Shown here: in pieces, positions 35,267 through 44,370 of the stretch
Layout: every line of letters begins with the position of its first letter
Numbering within the stretch: position 1 is the first letter of the stretch
From: Algoriphagus sp.
Lineage (GTDB): Bacteria; Bacteroidota; Bacteroidia; Cytophagales; Cyclobacteriaceae
Assembly (NCBI RefSeq): GCF_024305035.1
Contig: NZ_JAMWZB010000023.1
Location: 1-64,000 of the forward strand
Direction of reading: 5' to 3'
DNA: 64,000 nucleotides
Translations under genes and position numbers: made by a program
Notes under the pieces: generated by a model
What the model was told of the DNA's origin: nothing
The model's database searches: none
What the model saw: the letters and a program-made list of their open reading frames with translations, nothing else

Positions 35267-36085
35267 ATGAACTATTTGACTCAAATCAGCGAGGCCAGCA
35301 ATTTTTTAAAAAATCTTCATCCTGAAGCCGTAGAAAACCTAATCATTTTAGGTACTGGATTAGGTAGGTTGGGGGACCAAATTGAGGTGGATTTAGAGGT
35401 GGATTACGCAGATATTCCACATTTTCCAGTGGCTACTGTGGAGAGCCATTCTGGGAAATTATTGTTTGGAAAGCTAAATGGAAAAAGTGTGGTTGCCATG
35501 CGGGGAAGGTTTCATTATTATGAGGGATATGCAATGAAGCAAGTAACTTTTCCCGTTCGCGTGGCAAAGGAGTTGGGTGCCAAACGACTTTTTGTTTCCA
35601 ATGCATCCGGAGGACTCAACCCGGCACAGGAGGTCGGAGAAGTAATGATTTTGAGTGATCATATTGATCTTTTCCCCGAAAATCCACTTCGAGGTCCCAG
35701 TCCGGAGGAGTTTGGTCCGCGATTTCCGGATATGAGCGAAGCCTATTCGAAACGACTGATTAAAATGGCATTGGAAATCGGTTCAGAATTAGGTTTAAAG
35801 TTGCATACTGGTGTCTATGTGGGAGTGACCGGGCCCAATCTAGAGACTCCCGCCGAATACAAATACCTTCGAATTATAGGAGGAGATGCGGTTGGCATGA
35901 GCACTATTCCCGAGGTGATCGTGGCCAAACAGGCTGGTTTGGAAGTTTTTGGGATTTCGGCCATTACAGATCTAGGGGTAGAAGGCAAAATCAAAGAAGT
36001 CAGCATTAAGGATGTGCTCGAAGCCGCAGCCAAAGCAGAACCTATCATGGCAAAAATAATGACTGAGTTGATCGGGAGATGTTAA
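35267..36085 (+). CDS. Purine-nucleoside phosphorylase
   Basis: PNP/MTAP-family phosphorylase that splits inosine, guanosine and their deoxy forms into base and (deoxy)ribose 1-phosphate for purine salvage. From the ATG at 35267 (MNYLTQ) it has 272 residues, the trimeric-type length; a TTG at 35255 is less likely. Phosphate and substrate motifs LGTGLGRLG, ESHSGKL, GRFHYYEGY, VSNASGGLNP and GMSTIPEV are all present. The -7-like TATCTTTA at 35237-35244 suggests its own promoter. Confidence 0.93.
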   Translation: MNYLTQISEASNFLKNLHPEAVENLIILGTGLGRLGDQIEVDLEVDYADIPHFPVATVESHSGKLLFGKLNGKSVVAMRGRFHYYEGYAMKQVTFPVRVAKELGAKRLFVSNASGGLNPAQEVGEVMILSDHIDLFPENPLRGPSPEEFGPRFPDMSEAYSKRLIKMALEIGSELGLKLHTGVYVGVTGPNLETPAEYKYLRIIGGDAVGMSTIPEVIVAKQAGLEVFGISAITDLGVEGKIKEVSIKDVLEAAAKAEPIMAKIMTELIGRC

Positions 36086-36236
36086 ATTAAGAGACTTTGT
36101 CCTAAAAAAATCCATTCTTTTGTTCTGAACTAACTAGAACCCGTTAAGAAAAGCGGCCGTTTTGGCCTACCTGTTTTCTTTCTACTTCAATAAAACGTTG
36201 ATTTAGAAGCTTAAAATTCCAATATTTCAAGCAAAT

Positions 36237-38666
36237 ATGAATTTTATGTGTTTTAAGCGAATTTTTTTTCTTTCGGCTTTTCTTTTGAATGCAGGCATGT
36301 GCTTTTCACAGACTGACTCAGATTCCCTTCGGTTTACTTTCGGCAAAATCGAAGGGCCTCATCCGGAATCCTATATTTTGACGGGGAAAATTTTGGATAT
36401 CGACAGCCAAGACGCAGTTGAAGGGGTGGGGATCCATGTAGATGGACTCTATACTGGGGTTAGCTCGGATCGCTTTGGAACATATTATTTGGCTTTAACC
36501 CCTGGTGAACATCGCGTTACTTTTAGGCATGTTTCCAAAATTTCCGTAGCCACGACTATTTTCCTTTTTGACAATGGGGTAGTCAATTTGAAAATGAAGG
36601 AGAAAAACTTTGAATTGGATGGGGTGGTGGTGATGTCCGAGGAGCCGGACCGAAACGTAAGAAATCCCATTACCGGAATCACCAAATTGACTACTCGGGA
36701 ATTAAAAGCTATTCCTGCCTTTCTTGGAGAAGCTGATATTTTTAAAGGACTACAGCTGTTACCAGGGGTCAGTTCGGTAGGGGAAGGTACTTCAGGTATC
36801 AATGTTCGCGGTGCCAAAACTGATCAAAACTTGCTGTTGATGGATGAGGCACTCGTGCTCAGTTCCAACCATGCGCTGGGGTTTCTTTCTGGATTTAATA
36901 CCGATGTTACAGAAAACTTCACTTTGTACAAAGGGAATCTTCCTTCAAGCTTTGGGGGAAGAACAGGTTCGGCATTGAATATTCAGATGCGTCCAGGAAA
37001 TTTGGAAGACTGGCGAGGCCAAGTCGGCTTGGGTAGTTCCAATGGTAAATTACTCTTGGAAGGACCGCTGAAAAAAGACCAAGTAAGTGTGATTTTTGGA
37101 GGAAGAATTTCCAATACCAATTGGCTACTTAGGCAGGTGCAGGATTTTGATATTCAAAACTCCCAACTGGATTTTTATGATGGTTATTTGGGGGTGAGTT
37201 GGAGAATTAGGCAAGGTCACAGTTTGGAGGTAAACACTTTGATGACAGGAGATTATTTCAAGTTCTCGGATAATTTTGGGTATGATTGGGCCAACCGAGT
37301 GAGTTCGCTGCGCTACCGAGGGATTCTTGGAGAAAACTGGGCCTTCCAGGCCTTATTTGCAGATGGGGATTTTGACAATTCCTTTTTTGACCCGGAGGGA
37401 TTGGATGCAGCAAGTGTCAGCAATGGAATGCGGTATCAGCAGGGAAAGATCTCCGCCACTTGGGCTAACGAAGAACTTTCAATTCAATCTGGAATTGAGG
37501 GGATTTTATACCGAGGAAAAGATGAGCGCCGAAGCCCTTACCATTCCCAATCTTCCATCTTACCGGAGCGAGTAGGAAAGGAGCAGGGCGGAGAAATTGC
37601 TTTTTTTTCAAGTTTGGAATGGGATTTAAGTCCAGAAACTGGATTGGTTGCGGGTCTACGCTGGAGTAATTACCAGCAATTTGGACCTGATACGGTGTAT
37701 CAATATCGGTTTGTCGACCGATTGACAGCAGACCAAATTACTGGTTCTTCCCCAGAAACCGGAATTATACAGCGTTATTCCGGTTTGGAGCCACGCATTT
37801 CCGTTCGCCATTCGATCACTGGTAGCACTTCGATCAAAGGTAGCTATTCTCGCCTATTTCAATACATTCAATCAATTAGTAATACATTTGGTCCTACCCC
37901 CATTGATTTATGGCAGCTGAGTACCCGATATATTGCTCCTCAACGGTCGGATAATTTTTCTTTGGGAATATTTAAAAACAGCAGGGAAAACCGATGGGAA
38001 TATTCAATGGATTTCTTTTATCGAAAATCAGCAAATCAGGTAGAGTATCGGGATTTTGCCCAGATTTTTCTCAATCCGCATTTAGAAACCGAGCTTGTAT
38101 TTGGGGAGGGCGAAGCCTACGGTGGTGAGTTTTTGATTAAAAAGAATTTTGGACGAACGACCGGTTGGCTGGCTTATACCTATTCGAGGGCATTTTTTAG
38201 AAGTCAGGAACAGTTCGCAGACAAGCAAATTAATGGGGGAGCTTGGTTTCCTTCTAATTATGACAAACCGCACGAAGTTAATTTTATTTTAAGCCATAAA
38301 ATCTACCCAAGAGGCCTGTTTAATTTTACGGTAAACTACAGTACGGGACGACCTGTAAGTGCAGTTAATAGCAGCTATATTATTAATGAGTTGATTATCC
38401 CAGAATATAGTCAACGAAACCGATACCGAATACCCGATTATTTCCGAATCGATCTATCCTATACCGTCGAAAAGGTTTTTGCCAAAAAGGGGGACAGTTT
38501 GAATTTTAGCATTTACAATTTGCTGGGGAGAAGAAATGCTTATTCCGTTTTTTGGCAAAAAGATGGGGATAGCAGACAGCTCCGGCCTTATCGTTTGGCT
38601 ATTTTGGGTTCGATATTCCCATCGATTACGTATACTTTAAATTTTGGGGGAGATGGTAATGACTAA
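36237..38666 (+). CDS. TonB-dependent receptor with carboxypeptidase-like domain
   Basis: Outer-membrane receptor of 809 residues. A signal peptide (1-25, ending CFSQ) is followed by a carboxypeptidase-D regulatory-like domain (about 46-120, LTGKILDIDSQDAVEGVGI), a plug domain (about 160-260, IFKGLQLLPGVSSVGEG, INVRGAKTDQN) and a 22-strand barrel to the end. The gene overlaps a DUF4249 lipoprotein gene by eight bases. This pairing is common in Bacteroidota, and the lipoprotein is thought to cap the receptor much as SusD does for SusC. The imported ligand is unknown. 151 bases upstream show no recognised signal. Confidence 0.9.
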   Translation: MNFMCFKRIFFLSAFLLNAGMCFSQTDSDSLRFTFGKIEGPHPESYILTGKILDIDSQDAVEGVGIHVDGLYTGVSSDRFGTYYLALTPGEHRVTFRHVSKISVATTIFLFDNGVVNLKMKEKNFELDGVVVMSEEPDRNVRNPITGITKLTTRELKAIPAFLGEADIFKGLQLLPGVSSVGEGTSGINVRGAKTDQNLLLMDEALVLSSNHALGFLSGFNTDVTENFTLYKGNLPSSFGGRTGSALNIQMRPGNLEDWRGQVGLGSSNGKLLLEGPLKKDQVSVIFGGRISNTNWLLRQVQDFDIQNSQLDFYDGYLGVSWRIRQGHSLEVNTLMTGDYFKFSDNFGYDWANRVSSLRYRGILGENWAFQALFADGDFDNSFFDPEGLDAASVSNGMRYQQGKISATWANEELSIQSGIEGILYRGKDERRSPYHSQSSILPERVGKEQGGEIAFFSSLEWDLSPETGLVAGLRWSNYQQFGPDTVYQYRFVDRLTADQITGSSPETGIIQRYSGLEPRISVRHSITGSTSIKGSYSRLFQYIQSISNTFGPTPIDLWQLSTRYIAPQRSDNFSLGIFKNSRENRWEYSMDFFYRKSANQVEYRDFAQIFLNPHLETELVFGEGEAYGGEFLIKKNFGRTTGWLAYTYSRAFFRSQEQFADKQINGGAWFPSNYDKPHEVNFILSHKIYPRGLFNFTVNYSTGRPVSAVNSSYIINELIIPEYSQRNRYRIPDYFRIDLSYTVEKVFAKKGDSLNFSIYNLLGRRNAYSVFWQKDGDSRQLRPYRLAILGSIFPSITYTLNFGGDGND

Positions 38667-39753
38667 GAAAATTTGGATTGGATTATTGCTGGTATTGATT
38701 TGTTTTCCCTTTGCCTGCGTAGAGCAAATCAGTTTTCCTTTAAATCGTCAAGTAGGAAAACTAATTGTTTTTGGGCAAATTACCAATCTTGCCGAGGAAA
38801 AGACCATTTACCTTTCATCAACTACCTCGGAAGACCGTCAGCCGCTTCCTTCGGGAGATTACTTGGTTTTGAATGATTTGCCCAGACCGGTAACCAATGC
38901 CCAAGTTTTTTTAATAGGGAGTGATAATTCTTTTGTGCCCTTTATTCATCGATCAGAAGGAAGGTATGAGTTGGATCGGAATGTTCCGATTTTGAACGGG
39001 GTCGCTTATGGGGTCGAGATCCGAGTAAATGGAAAAATCTACCGAAGTAGCCCAGAAGAATTACCTTCGGCGGTAGGTTCGGATGAATTGAGTTATGAAT
39101 TTAGTCGTGGGGAATTGGATGGAACTCCCGATTTGGCTATGATCTCAATTTACTCAGAGGTTACCTTACCGGATACCTCAGAACCCTATTATTTGAAATG
39201 GGAAGTCTCGGAGGCTTATTTTTGGCAGTTAACCTTTTTTCCCAACCCGTTTAATCAAGCACCTCCGCTTTGTTTTGTTTTTGAAACCCCAGATCCGGAG
39301 CGAATCCCACTGTTAAATGGAGAGTCCTTAAGTGAAACTGCCCTAGGAGGGCGGCAACTTTTGGCCAAAAGACAGGTGGATCAATCTTTTCTCAGCAGGC
39401 ATTATTTTACCATCAGGCAGGTTAGTTTAAGCGAATCTGCTTTTGAATACTGGAGAAATGTTCGGGAATTGGTTAATAATACGGGTTCTGTTTTCGATAC
39501 GCCGCCTGCCCCTATCCGGGGAAATATTGTCAATGTCGAGGATGAAAACGAGCAGGTTTTGGGCTATGTCGAGGTAGCGAGAGTATCCCAAAAGAGGATT
39601 TATACCACCTTGGCCGATGTTCCTTTTGAGCTGGAGGAGGTTTGTCTCTATGACCCAAACAAACCTGTGATAGACTATCCGCAAACCTGTAGAAATTGTA
39701 ATGCATTTGGCAACAGTAGCAACGAAATCCCAGAATGGTGGTTTGATCAGTAG
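38659..39753 (+). CDS. DUF4249 lipoprotein, partner of the TonB receptor
   Basis: About 364 residues from the ATG at 38659 (MTKKIWIG); another ATG at 38653 is also in frame. A signal peptide ends in FPFAC, so the protein is lipid-anchored, probably on the outer membrane surface. LIVFGQITNLAEEKTIYLS near the N-terminus and the beta-rich body are typical of DUF4249. It ends with a Cys cluster (CRNCNAF). Translational overlap with the receptor gene implies joint function in uptake, as an inference from the recurring pair. Confidence 0.85.
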   Translation: MTKKIWIGLLLVLICFPFACVEQISFPLNRQVGKLIVFGQITNLAEEKTIYLSSTTSEDRQPLPSGDYLVLNDLPRPVTNAQVFLIGSDNSFVPFIHRSEGRYELDRNVPILNGVAYGVEIRVNGKIYRSSPEELPSAVGSDELSYEFSRGELDGTPDLAMISIYSEVTLPDTSEPYYLKWEVSEAYFWQLTFFPNPFNQAPPLCFVFETPDPERIPLLNGESLSETALGGRQLLAKRQVDQSFLSRHYFTIRQVSLSESAFEYWRNVRELVNNTGSVFDTPPAPIRGNIVNVEDENEQVLGYVEVARVSQKRIYTTLADVPFELEEVCLYDPNKPVIDYPQTCRNCNAFGNSSNEIPEWWFDQ

Positions 39754-39843
39754 CCTCTGTTTGCCGATTACATAAAAAGTTGGTTTTCACCCTATCCATT
39801 TTGTACTTTGGTTTTTGATTCTAACATCAAACCCAATAAACCT

Positions 39844-40581
39844 ATGAAACTAAAATTCAATTTGATCCTAGCCATGATCGGCTTTTTTTTCATGACTGAC
39901 CTTCAAGCTCAACAATTTAGAGCCTTGGTGTTTAGTAAAACAGCTGGCTTTCGTCATCAATCCATCCCAGATGCTGTGGTTGCTTTAAAAAAAATGGCAA
40001 AGGATCAGGTTTTTTCGGTTCATACTACCGAGGATGCCAGTTATTTTACGGATGAAAATCTATCGAAATTTGATGTAATTATTTTAGCGAGTACAACCGG
40101 AACAATTCTAAATGAGGAGCAAAAAGCTGCATTTCAAAGATTTGTTCAGAGTGGGAAAGGCGTAGTAGGGATCCATTCTGCGACCGATACCGAATACGAT
40201 TGGCCTTGGTACAATCAATTGATCGGAGCGTATTTTTTGGCACATCCTCAGCAGCAGACCCTAAGGCTTCAAGTGATGGATCCAAGTCACCCTTCCACAT
40301 GGCATCTTCCCAAAAATTGGCTTTGGACTGATGAGCTTTATGAATTCCGTGATATTAATCCCAATATCAAGGTGCTGATCAATGCCGATGAAACAACTTA
40401 TGAGGCTGCAAGACCCATGGGTGCAAGCCATCCGATGGCTTGGTACCATGAGTTTGATGGCGGTCGAGTCTTTTATACCGCTTTGGGGCACGTAGAGTCG
40501 GCGTATCAGGACGCGGATTTTTTAAAGCATCTTTATGGGGGAATTTGGTATGCGGCAACCGGCCAAAACCCAACTCAATAA
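39844..40581 (+). CDS. Secreted ThuA-domain protein
   Basis: From the ATG at 39844 (MKLKF) the protein has 245 residues, with a signal peptide ending DLQAQ. The rest is a ThuA-like trehalose-utilisation domain of the glutamine-amidotransferase-like fold: LVFSKTAGFRHQSIP, VVGIHSATDTEYDWPWY, HPMAWYHEFDGGRVFYTALGH. In Bacteroidota such domains occur in exported proteins linked to sugar metabolism (3-ketoglycoside-type pathways), but the activity of this one is not known. Not clearly in an operon. Confidence 0.85.
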   Translation: MKLKFNLILAMIGFFFMTDLQAQQFRALVFSKTAGFRHQSIPDAVVALKKMAKDQVFSVHTTEDASYFTDENLSKFDVIILASTTGTILNEEQKAAFQRFVQSGKGVVGIHSATDTEYDWPWYNQLIGAYFLAHPQQQTLRLQVMDPSHPSTWHLPKNWLWTDELYEFRDINPNIKVLINADETTYEAARPMGASHPMAWYHEFDGGRVFYTALGHVESAYQDADFLKHLYGGIWYAATGQNPTQ

Positions 40582-40650
40582 AAAAAAGGAAGTCGGAATA
40601 GGAACTTTCGACCACAACTTTGGTTTGTATCATCAAAAAAGAAACTGATT

Positions 40651-41232
40651 ATGCTTCAAGCTCAAGCCAAACCTGTTCACCTCTATATGGAGGCAAATCC
40701 CAACCCGAATTCCTTGAAATTTGTAGCTAATTTCATGTTGACAGAAGACGGGGTAAGTTTCGACTATCCTGATTTGGAAAGTGCTGAAAACAGTCTTTTG
40801 GCTCAGGAGCTGTTTAATTTTGCCGCTGTTAAGCGCGTTTTCATCGCTTCCAATTTTGTTACGGTGACCAAGTCAGATGAGGTCGAATGGCCAGAAATCC
40901 AGACCATTATCAGAGATCATATCAAACAATATTTGGAAAGTGGCAAGAAAGCTGTGACAGCTAAGTTTGACAAAGATCCACTATTTGACGAAAGTGACTC
41001 AGAAGTCGTGAAGAAAATCAAAGGTATCCTTGATGAATATATTCGTCCGGCAGTAGAGCAGGATGGTGGAGCAATTGTCTTTCATTCGTTTAGGGACGGC
41101 GTGGTAAAAGTATTATTGCAGGGGTCCTGTTCGGGATGTCCCTCCAGTACGATTACCTTAAAAGCGGGCATTCAGAATTTATTGACTCGAATGCTTCCTG
41201 AGGTTAAAGAGGTAGAGGCCGAGGGAGTTTGA
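40651..41232 (+). CDS. Nfu-type iron-sulfur cluster carrier
   Basis: A 193-residue NifU-like scaffold/carrier. The N-terminal Nfu_N domain (about 8-95, YMEANPNPNSLKFVAN) is followed by the C-terminal NifU domain with the cluster-ligating CSGC at 160-163. It should receive a [4Fe-4S] cluster and deliver it to target apoproteins in the cytoplasm. It is followed after ten bases by the DUF3810 gene and may be co-transcribed with it. Confidence 0.92.
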   Translation: MLQAQAKPVHLYMEANPNPNSLKFVANFMLTEDGVSFDYPDLESAENSLLAQELFNFAAVKRVFIASNFVTVTKSDEVEWPEIQTIIRDHIKQYLESGKKAVTAKFDKDPLFDESDSEVVKKIKGILDEYIRPAVEQDGGAIVFHSFRDGVVKVLLQGSCSGCPSSTITLKAGIQNLLTRMLPEVKEVEAEGV

Positions 41233-41242
41233 TCCTAGCATT

Positions 41243-42313
41243 ATGGCCAAAAAAGACTGGTCTTGGGCCATTTTAGGACTTTTGGCCCTGGGAATTCGAT
41301 GGCTAGCCATTCGTCACCCTGAAGCTACCGAAGAAATCTATTCACACACTTTTTTTCCTGTGATCAGGAATGTGTTTGATTTGACGCTGGGAAATCTTCC
41401 TTTTCCCAGCGTCTATTTATTTATTTTCTTGATCTTTTTTTTGTTGGGGAGGTTTATCCTTCTTCTAAGAAAAAAGAACAGTTTGAAACGAAAGTCCCTG
41501 TTCACTCTTCGGGCTTTTTTGAATTTCGCAGGAGGATTGATTTTTTTCTTCTTGGTCTTGTGGGGGTATAATTACCATAGGGTGCCAGTTTTTAGACAGT
41601 TAGGGTTGGAGCCAAAAGCTTTGAATTTGGATAAACTGACCCAAGAAATTCAAATTACCCATCGATTGGCACGACAAAATCGCTATCAATTGACCAGGGA
41701 TACAATCGCCATTGAGGAGATTTTAGGCTACTCGGATTTGGAGCAGGTGGTCAGGGAAAATATGCATGAAAACTTGGAGTTGCTGGGGTTGAATTTCACA
41801 GGGAATCCTAGGACCAAACTTTTTCCTCCACCGGGATTCATGCGAAAAATGGGAATTTTAGGTATTTATTTTCCTTTTACAGGAGAAAGTTATATTGATC
41901 CCACACTTCATCCTTTAGAGCAGCCTTTTACGGTCGCTCACGAAATGGCGCACAGCTACGGAGTCACTGATGAGGGGGAAGCCAATTTCATCGCTTGGGT
42001 AATCAGTACCAATTCTCCAGATCCACTGTTACGCTATTCGGGGCATTTGAGGTTGCTGTTGTATCAGATTCGGGATTTTTACCGCATGGACTCCGAGGGG
42101 TATAAAGACTGGTTGAAAAATCTTGATATCGGAATCCGAAATGACATTCAGGCGATTCAGATGCGAACGGCACAATACCAGCCTTTTTCGATCGAACTTA
42201 GTCGAAAAACCAACGATGTGTTTTTGAAATCACAAGGTGTCAAAGCAGGAATCAATAGCTATCAACAGCTTCCCATGCTTGCCTATGCCTGGAGGGAGCG
42301 CATGAATAATTGA
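41243..42313 (+). CDS. DUF3810 membrane protein with HExxH motif
   Basis: A 356-residue protein with about three membrane segments in the first ~115 residues, followed by a soluble domain. HEMAH at 233-237 with SYGVTDEGEANFIAW directly after is a gluzincin-like zinc-peptidase signature (second glutamate in EGEAN), so a membrane-bound metalloprotease is likely, though DUF3810 is not experimentally characterised to my knowledge. The stop codon TGA lies at the start of a repeat unit. Confidence 0.82.
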   Translation: MAKKDWSWAILGLLALGIRWLAIRHPEATEEIYSHTFFPVIRNVFDLTLGNLPFPSVYLFIFLIFFLLGRFILLLRKKNSLKRKSLFTLRAFLNFAGGLIFFFLVLWGYNYHRVPVFRQLGLEPKALNLDKLTQEIQITHRLARQNRYQLTRDTIAIEEILGYSDLEQVVRENMHENLELLGLNFTGNPRTKLFPPPGFMRKMGILGIYFPFTGESYIDPTLHPLEQPFTVAHEMAHSYGVTDEGEANFIAWVISTNSPDPLLRYSGHLRLLLYQIRDFYRMDSEGYKDWLKNLDIGIRNDIQAIQMRTAQYQPFSIELSRKTNDVFLKSQGVKAGINSYQQLPMLAYAWRERMNN

Positions 42314-42400
42314 TGAAATCGAGCACGACGTACCCGTCACACACCGGGATGATTAGAATTGCGAGATTCCATGTGACCTTTGAAAATCAATTATAAACAC
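42313..42400 (+). repeat. ATGAAA-bounded dispersed repeat, single unit
   Basis: An 88-bp unit from ATGAAATCGAGCA (42313) to just before ATGAAA at 42401. The middle contains CCCG-TCACACAC-CGGG, a short stem that is also present in the second unit at 15971. The last base of the DUF3810 stop codon is the first base of the unit, and both read in the same direction. Confidence 0.87.
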
Positions 42401-42471
42401 ATGAAATAACCTGAGGTATTTTTGGATTGGTAGTTACCTGTCTATATTTTTAGCTAAAATATCAAATTATC

Positions 42472-43365
42472 ATGAAGTCTTTTTTTTCACTTGTTTTAAT
42501 TTTCATTTCTCTTCATTCCTTTGCCCAAATCCAAGTTGAAAGTGAACGGGATAACGAAGGAAATGTGATCATCACTGCGACAAATACGAGTTCGATTCCT
42601 TACACGCTGCAGTTTGATTTTTCCAATTTACAGAATCTGACTCCTGTGGGCGGAAGTAGTCCAATAGGCATTGCAAACCCAGGTACGAGCCGAGTAGCTA
42701 CTCTTAAGCGAGTAAGTTCTTCTCAAAGCACTAATTTTTCCTTCCGATATGCCTATATCAAAGGGAATATTTATGGAAAGCGAACAAAGGAACCCATTTA
42801 CCTAATACCACTTCCGGCGGGCACCCAAGTCAGGGGTGTTTCAATGACTCACATAGAAAACCGCCTCCAGCCCGATGAGCAAAATGATGCGCATGTTGGT
42901 GTGTCCTTTTTTATGCCTGAGGAGCTGACCATCCTGGCCCCGAGGAAAGGCTACATTTCGGATATGAAGATGGATTATACGGCTGGGAAAAATGACCTGG
43001 ATTTTTCCAGGTCAGAGAATTTTATTGAGATTTATCATCAGGACGGTACCCTTACCCAACTCAAAGTTTTGAAAGCCAATTCTCAATTGGTAAAAATCGG
43101 TCAGGAGGTTTTTCCAGGCGATCCCCTCGCTGTTTCGGCGGGAGAAAATTACCAAAATGGCAGACATATCCGCGTAATTTGTACCCGAGTAAGCAAAAAC
43201 AGTCAAGGGAAAATCTATGCTGAAATTTTCCCGTCAACCTTTGTCATCGAAGAAAATTTCAGCACGCTAAGTAAACCAGTTGAGGCTACCGTGACGCATC
43301 CTGAGGAGGTGATTACTATGGAAATGAGCAAACGAGAGTTGAAAAATAGAAGTAAAGCGAACTGA
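42472..43365 (+). CDS. Exported M23-like (LytM fold) protein, apparently inactive
   Basis: A 297-residue exported protein (signal peptide ends SFAQ). The C-terminal half follows the LytM plan: ILAPRKGYISDM, NFIEIYHQDGTLTQL, VKIGQEVFPGDPLAVSAGENYQNGRHIRV. The zinc histidines appear missing: the usual Y-x-HL is LTQLKVL, and the final HLHFE reads HIRVI. It is therefore probably a degenerate LytM protein, which elsewhere act as regulators of cell-wall amidases rather than as peptidases. The N-terminal ~120 residues are beta-rich with no recognised domain. Its stop abuts the stop of the converging EamA gene. Confidence 0.72.
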   Translation: MKSFFSLVLIFISLHSFAQIQVESERDNEGNVIITATNTSSIPYTLQFDFSNLQNLTPVGGSSPIGIANPGTSRVATLKRVSSSQSTNFSFRYAYIKGNIYGKRTKEPIYLIPLPAGTQVRGVSMTHIENRLQPDEQNDAHVGVSFFMPEELTILAPRKGYISDMKMDYTAGKNDLDFSRSENFIEIYHQDGTLTQLKVLKANSQLVKIGQEVFPGDPLAVSAGENYQNGRHIRVICTRVSKNSQGKIYAEIFPSTFVIEENFSTLSKPVEATVTHPEEVITMEMSKRELKNRSKAN

Positions 43366-44259
43366 TTATTTTTTGCGATTGCCTATCCAAACTCCAAAAA
43401 TTACCGCTGCGATACCTAGGTAGTGTCCTAAGAGCAGAACTTCCCCATCCCAAACTCCCCACAGGATAGCGACAATGGGAATAAGGTAGGTCACCGAACT
43501 TGCAAAAACCGGACTTGCCACTTTGACCATCATGTTAAATAAAATTAGGGCCAGTGCAGTTCCCAAGACACCCAACAAGGTCACGTAACCTAACGCGCGC
43601 CATGCCCCATCTACTGCGGCTAATTTGTAGGCAAACTGAGTTCCTGCCATCAGATAAATCAAGGCAACGGGAAGGACCATCAGCAGAGAAATGGCGGTGA
43701 TTTCCACGGGCTTGAGTTCGACAAACCGGTATTTGATCAGATTGAGGTTAAAGCCATAACATAAACAGGCCAACAGTACAAAAAACGCGTAAGTATTAAT
43801 ATCCCCGAAACCACCAAACCCGTTTCCTTCTTTTACCATCACCAGTACGATCACCCCTAGAAATGCGATCAATAGCCCCAAAGCATTCCTTCGGGTGATT
43901 CTGGCTTTGAAGAAAACTGCTCCGACCATAACTACAAAAAGTGGAGTCAAGGCATTGAGTACTCCAGTGAGTGAACTGCTGAGTTGGGTTTGAGCTTTCG
44001 CAAATAAAAAAGCAGGAATAAAGCTGCCTACCAATCCAACCAAAATCAAGTTTTGGACTTGCTGACTTTTTAGAAATTTGACCCTAGGAAGTGAAAGGGG
44101 CAAAAGAAAGGTCGCTGCAGCTACAATCCGGTATGCTCCTAGTTCACCGGGCGAAAAGACTCCCAAGCCACGTTTGATCAAAATAAAAGAGCTTCCCCAA
44201 ATCAGGGCAAGGATGATCAGAAATCCCCAGTTTTTAGCGGTATTCTCAGAGCTGTGCAT
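43366..44259 (-). CDS. EamA-family (DMT) transporter
   Basis: A 297-residue inner-membrane protein with ten membrane segments made of two EamA repeats (ALIWGSSFILIKRG in the first, TSLGVLGTALAL-like segment in the second). Drug/metabolite-transporter superfamily, RhaT/YdcZ-type exporters of small metabolites or amino acids. The substrate cannot be predicted. It stands between dusB, whose terminator is upstream, and the converging LytM-like gene. Confidence 0.88.
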   Translation of the reverse strand: MHSSENTAKNWGFLIILALIWGSSFILIKRGLGVFSPGELGAYRIVAAATFLLPLSLPRVKFLKSQQVQNLILVGLVGSFIPAFLFAKAQTQLSSSLTGVLNALTPLFVVMVGAVFFKARITRRNALGLLIAFLGVIVLVMVKEGNGFGGFGDINTYAFFVLLACLCYGFNLNLIKYRFVELKPVEITAISLLMVLPVALIYLMAGTQFAYKLAAVDGAWRALGYVTLLGVLGTALALILFNMMVKVASPVFASSVTYLIPIVAILWGVWDGEVLLLGHYLGIAAVIFGVWIGNRKK

Positions 44260-44329
44260 GGCTTGGGTTGACTATTCGAGAGCTTTGTAAAAGAAAGCGC
44301 AAAGAAGAATAAAAGTTTTCTAAAAAAAG

Positions 44330-44353
44330 ACCTCAGGTAATAATTCCTGAGGT
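44330..44353 (-). terminator. Terminator of dusB
   Basis: ACCTCAGG (44330-44337) and CCTGAGGT (44346-44353) form a perfect 8-bp stem with an 8-base loop; on the minus strand a C and seven Ts follow. Located 17 bases past the dusB stop. Confidence 0.87.
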
Positions 44354-44370
44354 TTGGTCATTAGCTGATT

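Noticed and set aside
1-42400. CRISPR array or REP sequences as an explanation for the dispersed repeat
   Set aside because: Units are 87-90 bp, scattered, contiguous when tandem and without unique spacers, so not CRISPR. No GTAG-type foot or typical REP stem is seen, though a REP-like mobility mechanism remains possible.
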